28,517 nucleotides of DNA from Basidiobolus ranarum (taxonomy: Eukaryota; Basidiobolomycota; Basidiobolomycetes; Basidiobolales). Below the pieces are notes generated by a model, which was given only the letters and a program-made list of their open reading frames with translations, was not told where the DNA came from and did no database searches. Positions 18,241 through 27,708 of the stretch are shown piece after piece (the first letter of the stretch is position 1; every line of letters begins with the position of its first letter). The position numbers were made by a program, and so were the translations under genes. The stretch spans positions 1-28,517 of the forward strand of contig JASJQH010006990.1 of the NCBI GenBank assembly GCA_040143965.1, written 5' to 3'.

Positions 18241-20188
18241 TTAATTCAACATCTCAAACCCCTCCTCAAATGTGCCGAATTCTTCATCTGAAAGGTACAT
18301 CGGAGTGTCGTGTGCAACTGCCAAGATGGGGGCTTCACATTCTTTAGACAGCTGGAAATCAAAGAAATATAGATTAGCAGCAGTAGGATAGAATTGCATA
18401 AGAGAGCAATAACGTAAGAATATTTGTAGATACCTCTTCTAGTCGCTGGAGGAATGAGTTGATGTCTGCCTGATCACGGCAAAGAAATCCAAACAACATA
18501 CACGGATCAATCTTTTGGATATTTATGGTGCGAATGTCATCGCAATGGTATGTTGATAGTTCCTATGAAACCACTATTAGTATATTGATGACTGTAAGGC
18601 AGCGTTTGAGAGCTGCGATTGTAATCTACCTCTTCTGTAAGTTTGTCGTTAGTTGCACATTTTCTAGAGATCGCAGGACGAGAATAGTGAGGATCCAGGT
18701 AATATAGGAGGTCCCCTTGAATGTAATTGTCAATTTACTTTTCACTTACGCCATTCGTTTTCGATGGACATTTACCTTCATATGCTACAAAATACAGTGA
18801 GGCTGAGGGCTTCCCACTGTTGAAAAAATATGAATGATTATTCCAGGATACTTCAATGTTAATCAATTTTACAATGAGCTCCCTACCCAGCAATGCCAAG
18901 ACTCTGAGGGAGTTCTAACAAACTCTACTTCCAGAAGCAACGAGTTAGAGGTAGATTTCAACGTTTAGCAACCGATCATGAGTTACCTTAATCGCAGGAA
19001 AATAGATGGGATTTAATGTATTTATCCCGAGACGAGTGGGGAGTAGCACTAGCAGTGGCTTGTGGCTTCCTTGCGAGTCTTGAGTTAACATTCGCAATTG
19101 GTCTTTGTATATCACACCATCAGTAGCTACATATACACCCAAATTAAGAGTCTCGTAAGAGTTCACCAATCCCCTTAATAACAATAGCCATGAGAGAATG
19201 AACTTATTCAAAGTAAAGTAGAAAATACCATACTTTATGGCCTGTGATGCAGTGACAGGGCCAAACCATTCACCTATATTTTTTCCCAGTTGCCTTCCTT
19301 GAGTACAAAAGTTATGCAAAGAAAATGGAGTATGCGTGGTAAGGTCGTCCAGAAACAAGTCCACGATCTGTAAATGTATAGTAAAGTCAAAAACTAGCAC
19401 TGATATCTGTAGATGAACATAATAAAACCAACTTGAGCGTATATTCTCTGAGATTCGACCGATGTCGAGTTCTTACGCCATTCTAAAAAGTCAATGTTAA
19501 CTACTACTTGGATCAATCAATGCATACTGTAATCACCTCTTCCCAGCTTCAACATAACCAACGCCTGTCCCAAAAGCATCTGAGCTGACCGTAGCATACA
19601 GCCCCACCCTACGTCAGAGACATAATCTGAAGGTTGAATCGGTGTAAAGCCTGTTCGATATGTAAACCATAATCGTGACTTGAAATCCTCAATGAATTCC
19701 AGAGGATATTTTTCTTTGATCTCTGCCAGTTCAGTAAGTGTAAAAGAGTACGTGGTGCCGAGCATATAGATCGTCCTATCTTCTGGTCCAGTTCCAGCAA
19801 GCTTGCTTGGAATGAGAGGTTTGATCCAGTCTGTGATACGATTGCTCGCAACCTCTGCGGCCCCCTGAATTCTCTTAAGCGTATTGTGCCCTGCTTGATA
19901 AAGTGAACGATCACTTAACCTAAAGAGACTATCTGGTGTTGTTTGTTCTGTAGGAATATTCGTTTTTGTCAGAACTGAAGTTCCAAGATCCTCAATGTCA
20001 AATAGTTCTTCGTCCGAAAAATGAGGTTCAACTTGTTTTAAGGTATCTTGTAATTGGACTGGTTTCCCATCGGAAGTATCCCCCTCTAGTGATCTCTTTG
20101 GTTCATTAAAAAGGAGTAAATTTGAGGCTGTGTGAGGGTTGTTTTGGGAGGAGTCTTTAGTTGAGTGTTCCGAGTTATAAGTTTCCAT
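18241..20188 (-). CDS. ATG4: Autophagy cysteine protease Atg4
   Basis: Processes pro-Atg8 to expose its C-terminal Gly and removes Atg8 from phosphatidylethanolamine; cytosolic. Minus exons: 20188-19537, 19482-19433, 19367-19234, 19173-18987, 18924-18887, 18816-18776, 18715-18630, 18562-18434, 18351-18241; 475 residues; introns 54-82 bases. The catalytic cysteine is C197 in SDVGWGCMLRSAQMLLGQAL; the Asp/His pair is D375 and H377 in YYLDPHYSRP. Other family blocks are FTYRTGFTPI, THTPFSLHNF, GKNIGEWFGP, VNSYETLNLGVYVA, PLLVLLPTRLGINTLNPIY, ELPQSLGIAG|GKPSASLYFV, STYHCDDIRTI and DPCMLFGFLCRDQ. The N-terminal 140 residues are acidic and Ser/Thr-rich and likely disordered. The tail ends EEGFEMLN: F471-E-M-L474 has the W/F/YxxL form of the C-terminal LIR known in human ATG4B (FEIL). 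Exon 5 uses TAG|AGT at 18925; the nearer AG at 18917 breaks frame. Confidence 0.95.
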
Positions 20189-20857
20189 TGTGTGAGAAGG
20201 TAGATGAACGAAACGACGAATGTGTATTAACTTTTTTGGTTACTTTTAAAAGCTCCAAATTCAAGGAGTATACCAGACTGTTATCTCAATTATGGAAAGT
20301 AAGTCAAGTAGTTGTGGAAGATTACTCGATAATTTCGTCTATTAGTTTCAGTGGTTTGCGTAAGAAACCAATCAACGGGATGTGGCTTGATTACTTTTAA
20401 AGAAAACTATTACGTATGGATATAATATAGGTGTATTATCCTTCTGTTACTTCTCAAAGATATTGGGATTCAGTGGCTACTTTAAGAGAAGGCTCGGAAT
20501 AACAAGAAAGAGCATATAAACCTCTACCTTTCAACGTTAAGTACACAAAGTGCTCACGCTATGCTTCAACGAATAAGAATGTGACTGTGAGAGGGAAAGA
20601 TTGTACACCCATCACGCATCACGCATCCATTATATTTGATCAGAGTATTTTAAAGCAAGTTTATAAATAGTATCAATAAGTGTATAAACTAAACTGATGG
20701 GTGATCAAAATGTTTATAAAATGATTTCGCTATCACTCAGAGCCAAAATGAATGATTCCCATGGCAAAATATATACAGTAGAATTGACTTATTTGGATGA
20801 GTGTATGAATAGTCAATCCATGTGGCATATTATCCATCAAAGGCTAGAACATGTCGC
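20189..20857. other. Spacer upstream of ATG4 and downstream of the acetate-transporter gene
   Basis: Both neighbours are on the minus strand, so this holds the ATG4 promoter and the SatP-family 3' UTR. CACGCATCACGCATC at 20613-20627 is a short direct repeat. Plus open frames at 20161-20400 and 20697-20894 lack any similarity I can name and overlap coding sequence on the other strand. Confidence 0.4.
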
Positions 20858-21469
20858 TCAAACTTTGTCGATGACAACAGTTACTTCGTCATGAACTGTC
20901 TCTGGCGTGGATAGGATAATTGTTGAGACATAAAGTCCAACTACAGCTGCCATTATTTGAACAATACCGCCAACCTTATAGCAGAAACTTACGCCGAAGA
21001 TCTGAGCGATAGAAAGGAATATAAGACTAAGAAACAGCAGAAAGAAAGTCGTAAAAGAGGTTTTGGGTTGCGTACGCCAGGCTGAGTACGAGAAAATCGC
21101 GTTGAGAATGACCCATGCGAAAGTGCAGATACCTGTAGCCTTCATGTAGGTTCCATCAGTGTAAGATTGTTCTATTCCAGCAACAGGCAAGAAATTGATT
21201 CCAGTAGTGAACCAGAAGGCACCGTAAACGGCAAAAGCGCAACCGCCAAAGCTATTTCCTCGAGCATAATCCCACATACCAGCACTGAACTGACAAAGAC
21301 CGCCCATAAAGAAGCCCCAACCACAGATTACCGTTGCATTATCGGTAACAATTCCAAGGGAAAGGAGAGCAAGAACAAAGGTGGAAATGGAGAAACTGAT
21401 AATTCCCAAGGCGGTAGGGTCGGCTTGTTTCTTTTTGATTTGGTGACAGTTACAAGAACAAGTTTGCAT
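20858..21469 (-). CDS. GPR1/FUN34/YaaH (SatP/Ady2) family acetate transporter
   Basis: Short-chain monocarboxylate (acetate, succinate) channel of the plasma membrane; 203 residues, single exon. Six membrane spans are visible, at about 22-41, 47-64, 74-95, 110-130, 139-158 and 165-186. The family motif NPAPLGL is represented by ADPTALG (16-22), with Asp in place of Asn and Thr-Ala for Ala-Pro. The second signature is GNSFGGCAFAVYGAFWFT (71-88). Fungal Ady2/GPR1 proteins usually have a long N-terminal cytosolic tail, but this one has only 15 residues, as in bacterial SatP (about 190 residues). The tail is cysteine-rich (MQTCSCNCHQIKKK) next to basic residues. An upstream exon carrying a longer tail cannot be excluded, but the ATG is in frame and no acceptor is obvious. 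Substrate is inferred from the family. Confidence 0.85.
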   Translation of the reverse strand: MQTCSCNCHQIKKKQADPTALGIISFSISTFVLALLSLGIVTDNATVICGWGFFMGGLCQFSAGMWDYARGNSFGGCAFAVYGAFWFTTGINFLPVAGIEQSYTDGTYMKATGICTFAWVILNAIFSYSAWRTQPKTSFTTFFLLFLSLIFLSIAQIFGVSFCYKVGGIVQIMAAVVGLYVSTIILSTPETVHDEVTVVIDKV

Positions 21470-21879
21470 TTTGAAAGCAGACAGTAAATCCTACACGACG
21501 TGAAAGTTTTCACCTTCATGCATGTGGGTTTTGTAGTCTGGCTATTCTCTCGGATAGCCTTCATTTTTCTTCCATTTAGTGCCTTCTTTGGATCTCATTT
21601 CCATTTTCCGTATTGACTTTCTGGAATAGTCAATAATCAATGGTTTGAATTAGCGGACACAGCGAATTGGAGTTTACGTTCACCCTTTCTTGCATGCGGC
21701 GATTTCTTTTTTCGACAGCCTTCCCAAATGGGTCAGAGGCTAGAGGAGAAATCCCAGCAATTTAACCTTGGTTCATTTAAACTTGGTTCAAGATCTCACA
21801 ACTAGTACTTTACTCCCTTGTGGTTGAGTGAGTTTACCCTCTTGTTTGTAGCACAGTTGTGTGTATGATGTGTGATATG

Positions 21880-21914
21880 GGCTATGCACTATGTTCTATG
21901 CGCTATGTGCTATG
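21880..21914 (+). repeat. Degenerate heptamer array (NNCTATG)x5
   Basis: Five perfectly spaced units GGCTATG, CACTATG, TTCTATG, CGCTATG, TGCTATG. The CTATG core is invariant while the first two bases differ in every unit. The preceding seven bases (21873-21879, TGATATG) keep four of the five core bases. It lies about 410 bases upstream of the SatP-family gene and 1.16 kb upstream of the cyclin. Confidence 0.85.
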
Positions 21915-22263
21915 TCCTCGCCATCCTCACAACTCGCAATTTAGATTCTAGGCCAAATTAAGAAGTTCAGCGACAACTGCAAACACATCCAATATAGAAC
22001 ATGACTTGGTGAACTTTAATAGCCAATTATCCAGCCAAGAGTACAATTTGGTTTGTGGGGGATTTATTTTCCGTGATAAGATAACTAAACAAACATTTAT
22101 ATGCAAACAAAATACCGAGAAGTGATATCAATATGCTAGCCCAATTGAAACTATTTCTGGGAAAGTCATTGACGAATGAAATTCTTAGTCGCTTTTACCT
22201 TGAATTGGTGGAAACTCTTCTAACTGTTGGAATTCTGGAATACTAACTATAGTGACAGAAATA

Positions 22264-22315
22264 CCTTAATAAAGAGCGGTATATTATCTAAAATAGCCTA
22301 ATAAAGAAGGCGGTA
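22264..22315 (+). repeat. Spaced direct repeat with AATAAAGA..GCGGTA core
   Basis: Copies at 22264-22281 (CCTTAATAAAGAGCGGTA) and 22297-22315 (CCTAATAAAGAAGGCGGTA), 33 bases apart, with single-base length differences. Non-coding. Confidence 0.7.
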
Positions 22316-22910
22316 AAACATCCCATTTCCAACATCAATTCCGGTGAAGCTATAAATGATATATGGTTTAATATACCTCGGCTAATATACCTTAATTGCC
22401 TTGACCTTACCATAGCTAAAGTTGACCTCATCGATCAATTAGCCTGCATATCATGACTGAATCTCTCTCTCATCAAGTTCGTTGATTACCGAAGTGTAAG
22501 AGTAATCATGATATGTGAGGTGGTAATTCGCCTTATTGGTTGTCATTTAGAGGTATCGGGATCGAAACCATCACCCAACGTTACTGTTAAAGATAAGAAC
22601 GAAAAGCCAAGTTATGCCAGAACATCGCCAATCTCCATGGCGCTGGGCGCAGGCTGATTGGTGCGAAGATTGTAATTACAGTTTTAATATGAATATGGCT
22701 TAGGGGCTAAGCGTATCACTATGTGTTAAAATAAAGTGTGCAATCTGATAGTAATTGCTCAGCAGAATGCATACCAGTACCGCATACCGCATGATTATGG
22801 AATTACGCCATCTGCTAAGCTTGTATGGAAGGTGATCACTTTGTGTGAGAATCTTTGCTGAAAGATAACAGGCTCGGCAGGGATGCAAGTGACGTTTTAC
22901 TGAATCTAGT

Positions 22911-23071
22911 TAAACCCTAACCCTGGCCGCCTGCTCCCATCTTTTTACTCATTCAGGAATGTGAATCACCCAAGGTTCCGTATATAAGCAGCTCAAGGAC
23001 TTCTCCAGAGCCCATTGTGTTATCAGACTGTAAAAATTTAAAAGCTCCCTAACTATCTCATAATCCCTAAA
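22911..23071 (+). promoter_or_regulatory. Core promoter of the PCL-type cyclin: telomere-like motif plus TATA box
   Basis: AAACCCTAACCC at 22912-22923, then TATATAAG at 22981-22988, then the ATG at 23072, a 91-base gap that fits a short 5' UTR. AACCCTAA-type boxes are bound by Tbf1/Teb1-like Myb factors in yeasts, including in histone gene promoters of fission yeast. Use here is inference. Confidence 0.6.
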
Positions 23072-23791
23072 ATGTTTGACAATAACGTTATCGTTGCCAC
23101 TCAACACGTGATTGATCACTATTTCACATCAAAATCCAAGGACACATTCAATCACCCTGGACACTATACAAAGGAGGCCATCCTATCTAGCAAGTCAATA
23201 CCGCAAACAGTCCTAACCAAATCATCACCCAATCTCGAGAGCCAAATCAAAGCCCACATCATCAGTATCACATCCAACACTGTCAACCATTTGTTTGAGT
23301 GTGCAGAGCCCAACTCGGCCAATCCTTTTGTTCCCGACGAACTACCCAAACTTGACGCATTCATCGCACGAGTATTCCGTCGTTCCAACCTGCCTCTCAA
23401 CAATCTTTTGACCTCATTGCTGTATCTCGTTCGCCTCAAAGAGTATCATCCCTCCTGCAAAGGCACACTCGGTTCTGGACATCGATTGTTTCTTGCTGCA
23501 TTGATGATGGCCAACAAATATCTTCACGATGGAGCCTACCACAACAAAACGTGGTTCAAAATAGTGGATGGATTCTACGAACTACAAGATTTAAATCAAA
23601 TGGAGTCCGAATTCCTCAGCCTGTTGAAGTTTGAACTGGTGGTGAAGAAAGAAGAGTGGGTCGAGTTCATTGACATCATGGACGGGAAGCTCACACGCAG
23701 TTGGGCCCGCAAAGGCATCCAGGGACCAAGTGGCTATCTCTTCAGACAAATGACTAGCCAGAAGACTGCACACATGAACCAACTCATCTAA
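23072..23791 (+). CDS. PCL/PHO80-like cyclin (Pho85-type CDK partner), PCL1/2 type
   Basis: 239 residues, no intron. The cyclin box at about 93-205 has the PHO80/PCL pattern: LDAFIARVFRRSNLPLNN, LLTSLLYLVRLKEY, then GSGHRLFLAALMMANKYLHD, NKTWFKIVDGFYELQDLNQM, ESEFLSLLKFELVVKKEEW. The sequence HRLFLAALMMANKYL followed by W and then a MESEFL helix is what Pcl1/Pcl2/Pcl9-type cyclins show; these act with Pho85 in G1, polarity and nutrient responses. N-terminal 90 residues are poorly conserved and start MFDNNVIVATQHVIDHYF. TATA box 91 bases upstream. The partner kinase is not in the window. Confidence 0.88.
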   Translation: MFDNNVIVATQHVIDHYFTSKSKDTFNHPGHYTKEAILSSKSIPQTVLTKSSPNLESQIKAHIISITSNTVNHLFECAEPNSANPFVPDELPKLDAFIARVFRRSNLPLNNLLTSLLYLVRLKEYHPSCKGTLGSGHRLFLAALMMANKYLHDGAYHNKTWFKIVDGFYELQDLNQMESEFLSLLKFELVVKKEEWVEFIDIMDGKLTRSWARKGIQGPSGYLFRQMTSQKTAHMNQLI

Positions 23792-24081
23792 ACCCTCTGC
23801 CTCTGCCCTATTGTATTAATATCATCAGCCATCATCTATTGTAATATTCTCCTCTTATGTATATTAGAGCCATCAATTGATTTGTATATACAGTCATCTA
23901 TATATTGGAAACCTTCATGGAATAAACCACTTTTGAATTATCTCATTTACAGATGTTTAATTTGTTATTTATCTGTTTGTTATTTGGAAAAACTGGAGAT
24001 AATGAAAAGAAGGGAGGTGAGTTCCGATAGCCGCCAACAATTATCTACTCGGTTATAAAAATACAAATAGGCCAATGTTTA

Positions 24082-24987
24082 TTAGATCGCCATGCTGGCA
24101 CGTAATTCAGCAAGCTCGGCATCTTCGTCTTCTTCTTGAACTTTGTTGCGAACTAGTTTGAAACGATAAAGAATGAGAAATCATTTTCTTCGTAAACATA
24201 TGTGTGATGGATGACTTACGGGGTTGGTCAGGAACACTGGGCATATGCACAGGTGGTGCTTCGGCACCCAAAAGTTTGGAGTCGAGTTCTTCTTGTTCAA
24301 GTTCTTCTAATTCGGCATTAAGCTCATCCTAAAATATAATTTAGTTACAAGTACATTAGAAATGACATAAAAGCTATGCTTACCTCATCCATATCATATC
24401 CAAATCCAACGGGTTGAGAAATGGCATCAGAAATTTCATTTGCCAAGTCCATCTGTTCACGAATCTCATCCATTGTGGAATCCACTTTGTCAATATCCCT
24501 AATAAATCCGAAGTAAGTTAAAAATGCCAAGAGTAGTCAAAAAAAAACATCCAAAGTAACATACAGTTTTCCGTGGATATTTTTCATAGCATCTGAACCA
24601 GCCTTCATAGCATTCATGGTTTCGAGGTTCACATTGGCACTTTCAATGGCCATAACTTGAGTCTCAATGGTCATCCGGGACCCGGAAATCTTCTCGATCT
24701 GACCTTCATATTGCTTCTTACGCTTCAATGCCATTAGAGCAGCTAGATGGGGAGTAAAATTGGTTATGTTCAGGATGAAACATTTGTGAAAAATATTTCA
24801 GTCATGTTTGTTGAAATATACCTCTTTTATTTTTAGTAGCATTGGCCTTGGCAACTTTTAACTCGTTATCAATTTTGGTTTGTAGAAAATTCTCTCGTTT
24901 CTCAAGCATGAGAAGGGTTTCACGTAAACGTACGATGGCATCTTTAGGAGAAGACTTTGCTTTGGCTTTACCGAAAAATAAATTCAT
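24082..24987 (-). CDS. SNF7: ESCRT-III core subunit Snf7/Vps32 (CHMP4)
   Basis: Polymer-forming ESCRT-III protein that constricts endosomal membranes during multivesicular-body sorting. Minus exons: 24987-24822, 24742-24565, 24498-24384, 24328-24220, 24152-24082; 212 residues; introns 55-79 bases. The basic first helix [17 protein letters not shown] precedes the hairpin: [39 protein letters not shown], then [33 protein letters not shown] and the acidic [19 protein letters not shown]. The C-terminal helix [13 protein letters not shown] matches the segment bound by Bro1/Alix and the MIM region used by Vps4. Length is close to yeast Snf7 (240) and human CHMP4 (about 222). Every exon junction keeps frame. 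Confidence 0.95.
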
Positions 24988-26004
24988 CTTTAGTTGAGAA
25001 GTTAAATATATAAGGTGGAATGTGGAATTGGGATGGTTATGTTAATTGTGTTGACGGATGAGAATATCAGAAAAGAAGTGCTATAAACAAATTAGTAGTC
25101 CAAGTTACTCTAAAGGAAAATTTTCGATTTTTTAACAATGATTGCGGGTAGATTTCTATGGATCTCATTAATGATTAATTCAATCTTACATAATATAACC
25201 ATGAATATTTGAAGTTGGAAAAGTGATTTAGTGAAATGATAATTTGGTGATTTGGTGAAGTAAATATCCAAAGTCTGACTTGGTAAATACTCATTTGTTG
25301 TTTACTAATTCAATGACATTCTTTCTATTTGCTAGAGCCATTTTCTCTATTCACTTTACGTTTTTAATCCATTTTCTCTGTTATGAACTTATCTACTTGG
25401 AGTCAACAGTTACTACTTGAAATAGTTAGAGTTTTAAGTAGAATCTGATCATATACCAGAATATCCAGTTACCAAACTTTAAGATCAAGGATGATTGTTT
25501 TTACCGAAATGCGAATTGGAACGCGATAGCAACGCAACCTCAACCTCAACCCCGACCCCATCCTAACCCTCCTTCGACCTTGGTCTTGACCTACCCCGTC
25601 CCCTGAATACTACAGAGAGAGATTCTGCATATATGTGTTACCTACATAGACTCGTTGATCACATGAGAGTTATTTACCACACGATAAGGTCACGTTCACC
25701 AATTACTAATAATCACAACTCCTTAATCCTGGTAAACACTCAGAGCACCTACAGAAATTACCAGCTAGATGGACACTCCCACGTTAACTGATGATTCTTA
25801 TCTTTGATTGAGTCACAAAAGAGACTCATATGACCCATTGCTATAACATAGGATGTGATGCATGTTAAATCTGGATCTACCCACACACACTGCTTGATGT
25901 TTCAGTGGGTTTTCAACGGTGAATGCTCATGTGCTTAAGTGCAGGTTAAGTTGTGGTATGTTTCACGAGAATTAAACAATATTTAAGAAACACAAGGTGG
26001 GTCA

Positions 26005-26034
26005 GGAGGTGACAATCTGGAGGTGACAATCTGG
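26005..26034 (+). repeat. Perfect 14-base tandem duplication
   Basis: GGAGGTGACAATCT at 26005-26018 and again at 26019-26032, followed by GG. Two perfect copies plus two bases; a recent slippage event is the simplest reading. Confidence 0.9.
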
Positions 26035-26224
26035 TTTATCAAGGAATAAAATCCGTTTACTAAATGGAGAAATTCCCATCCAAGCTAATCTAGGCATGAA
26101 TATGGAAATGTGGATAATATAGCGTGGTTAGTTTGGGGCTTTGTTGGATAGAATTAGAGCTAGATAGGGTAGGATTTTTAATCAAACTCTCAAGGGCCAC
26201 GTATCCGTACTTCCATATATCCGT

Positions 26225-26238
26225 TTAGGGTTAGGGTT
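26225..26238 (+). repeat. Interstitial telomere-like TTAGGGTTAGGGTT
   Basis: Two TTAGGG units plus a partial third, on the plus strand. The complement CCCTAACCC occurs at 22915-22923 and TTAGGGTT at 6033-6040. TTAGGG is the telomere unit of most fungi. Such a short run is as likely a Myb-factor site as a telomere relic. Confidence 0.6.
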
Positions 26239-26838
26239 GGACACATGTTCTGTTGATATCATATCCATCAGAAGGTCAAAATGCCATCATCATCTCTTCC
26301 ATCAGATAATTCGAGACTTCTCTCGAGGAGAACAAGCCCTTTTTCTTTTCATATAAATAAACCCAAGTCTTCTGGTCTAGATCGATTAGTCTCTACGTTC
26401 TAGCCATGTTATATCGTAGGGATCAGTCTGGAATTTCATCATTTGTTTTCTTGAACAAGTGAAGATTTTGGGGGAGCAAGGCAGGGCAGGGGGTAGTTGT
26501 CGAAGAAACTTCATATCTGGGAAGCCAAATTGGTTGAGTTACTTTGGGGGATCATCGTGATGGATATTGGGGAATTGAACTCAGTATGATTGGTGCAATG
26601 TGACTGTCTTATTCATTGACTAACCGAAATAGTAAGGGATAGTTAGGGATTCAGAGCGGACTCAGAAGGTTCAGTATTGCTAGCCATAAAAGCCATAAAA
26701 TTCAGTTTATTACAATAAATGTACATCTAACAGAGAAGATGAAAGAGCTGATCTACACTATAGTACAATGCTCACTCGGACCAAAAATACAATCCACTAG
26801 GGATACCAAAAACATATAATACAGACGGGAATGAGCGT

Positions 26839-27708
26839 TCAACGAACTAATCTCTTGACTAAAGGTCGGTTGCGTTCTGTCATTATCTTTTTGCTGCAAC
26901 GACTCAATAGCATCAAGAATTTCTGTTGTTTATCCGAGGGGACTTGGGAGTTGAAGAGCGCCTCCAAAAGGGATTTATCTAAAACCGGTGGTGATGCCAG
27001 GGCAGATTGGCTGATCTGGGGTGCATGCAAATGCAGTTTCGTCCTCAACATGGTGATTGATTGATTGTCAAGTTTCTGTTGATTGATATTGGTGTTTTCC
27101 ATCATGTTGGCCAGATCATCGACATACAATGAGACCGAGGTCTTTGCTGATTTGAGTTGCTCTGGTGGGGGCGTGATCATTCGAGATCTAGAGGAAGGGG
27201 CTGTGGATAACTTGGGCAGCAGTAGCAGATGATCCCCAAACTTCTGAAGATCCAACGGATGAACCATCAAGTCGAACTTGCTCAGAAAAAGGAACTCCAT
27301 CTCCAGCCCATTCAAATCCTTCAAGTGGATGCCAGCAACCTGAGCAAAGCGTGAGTTGGCGAAGTAAACATCCGAGCAATATTTGGAAGCAACCACGATC
27401 CCAGTGACCAACAGACGGTGGATATTATAAGAGTTGATGACAAATGGGGCATTTGTTTCTTTGGAGTATTGAACGATCCGATCAAGGTATATCAGGGTGC
27501 TCAAGAGACACTCGTTGCTGAAGGGCGTATACTTCAGAATGCGCAGAAGATAGTCTTCTACACTTATAGATGGAATGGAGTTGGAGTGGAAGCAAGTTAA
27601 ACTCTTTGCTTCACAAGAATCGTTGATATGTATCATTGACTTTAGCATGCGAGAAACCAAAGAAATCGTTTGCTTCACGGGAAGCGTTGCAATATCAAAA
27701 TGAGTCAT
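26839..27708 (-). CDS. PHO80-like cyclin (Pho85-type CDK partner)
   Basis: 289 residues, no intron. Cyclin box at about 45-150: SISVEDYLLRILKYTPFSNE, CLLSTLIYLDRIVQY, FVINSYNIHRLLVTGIVVAS, KYCSDVYFANSRFAQVAGI, LKDLNGLEMEFLFLSKFDL. This follows yeast Pho80 closely in pattern (SIEDYLLRLTKY, NSLTAHRFLLTATTVATK, YAKVGGV, ELNILENDFL). Pho80 with Pho85 represses the phosphate response; PREG and PCL6/7 proteins are relatives. The long C-terminal part (165-289) is Ser/Gln-rich with SRMITPPPEQ, a likely phosphorylation or degradation region. Minus-strand TATAAAT lies near 27831-27836, about 123 bases upstream of the ATG. It differs clearly from the first cyclin (PCL1/2 type), so the two are old paralogs rather than a fresh duplication. 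Confidence 0.88.
   Translation of the reverse strand: MTHFDIATLPVKQTISLVSRMLKSMIHINDSCEAKSLTCFHSNSIPSISVEDYLLRILKYTPFSNECLLSTLIYLDRIVQYSKETNAPFVINSYNIHRLLVTGIVVASKYCSDVYFANSRFAQVAGIHLKDLNGLEMEFLFLSKFDLMVHPLDLQKFGDHLLLLPKLSTAPSSRSRMITPPPEQLKSAKTSVSLYVDDLANMMENTNINQQKLDNQSITMLRTKLHLHAPQISQSALASPPVLDKSLLEALFNSQVPSDKQQKFLMLLSRCSKKIMTERNRPLVKRLVR

Larger units (their letters stand above)
21470..22910. other. Long non-coding spacer upstream of SatP-family and cyclin genes
   Basis: Divergent spacer of about 1.6 kb in all (to 23071). It holds the heptamer array at 21880, the 19-base duplicated motif at 22264-22315, TAATATACCT twice at 22369-22378 and 22383-22392, and an inverted CCAAT pair (22628-22632 and ATTGG 22657-22661). 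The longest open frame (22700-22888, minus) has no similarity I recognise. Dense short motifs suggest a large regulatory region, but no function is shown. Confidence 0.5.
24988..26838. other. Long non-coding spacer between SNF7 and the second cyclin
   Basis: 1.85 kb upstream of SNF7 and downstream of the second cyclin. No open frame of interest and no RNA gene seen. Contains a pyrimidine-rich CAACCT/CAACCC stretch at about 25538-25580, the 14-base tandem at 26005, a telomere-like TTAGGG pair at 26225-26238, a G-rich stretch at 26471-26495, and repeated AGCCATAAA near 26682-26698. Poly(A)-type AATAAA on the minus strand near 26708-26720 fits the end of the cyclin mRNA. A long spacer in an otherwise compact region leaves room for an unannotated non-coding transcript. 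Confidence 0.45.

Noticed and set aside
20697-20894. 65-codon plus open frame
   Set aside because: Overlaps the end of the acetate-transporter gene on the other strand and shows no similarity.
22550-22590. tRNA-like T-arm around GGGATCGAAACC
   Set aside because: The flanking bases do not form a five-pair stem in either direction and no A-box or acceptor stem is present.
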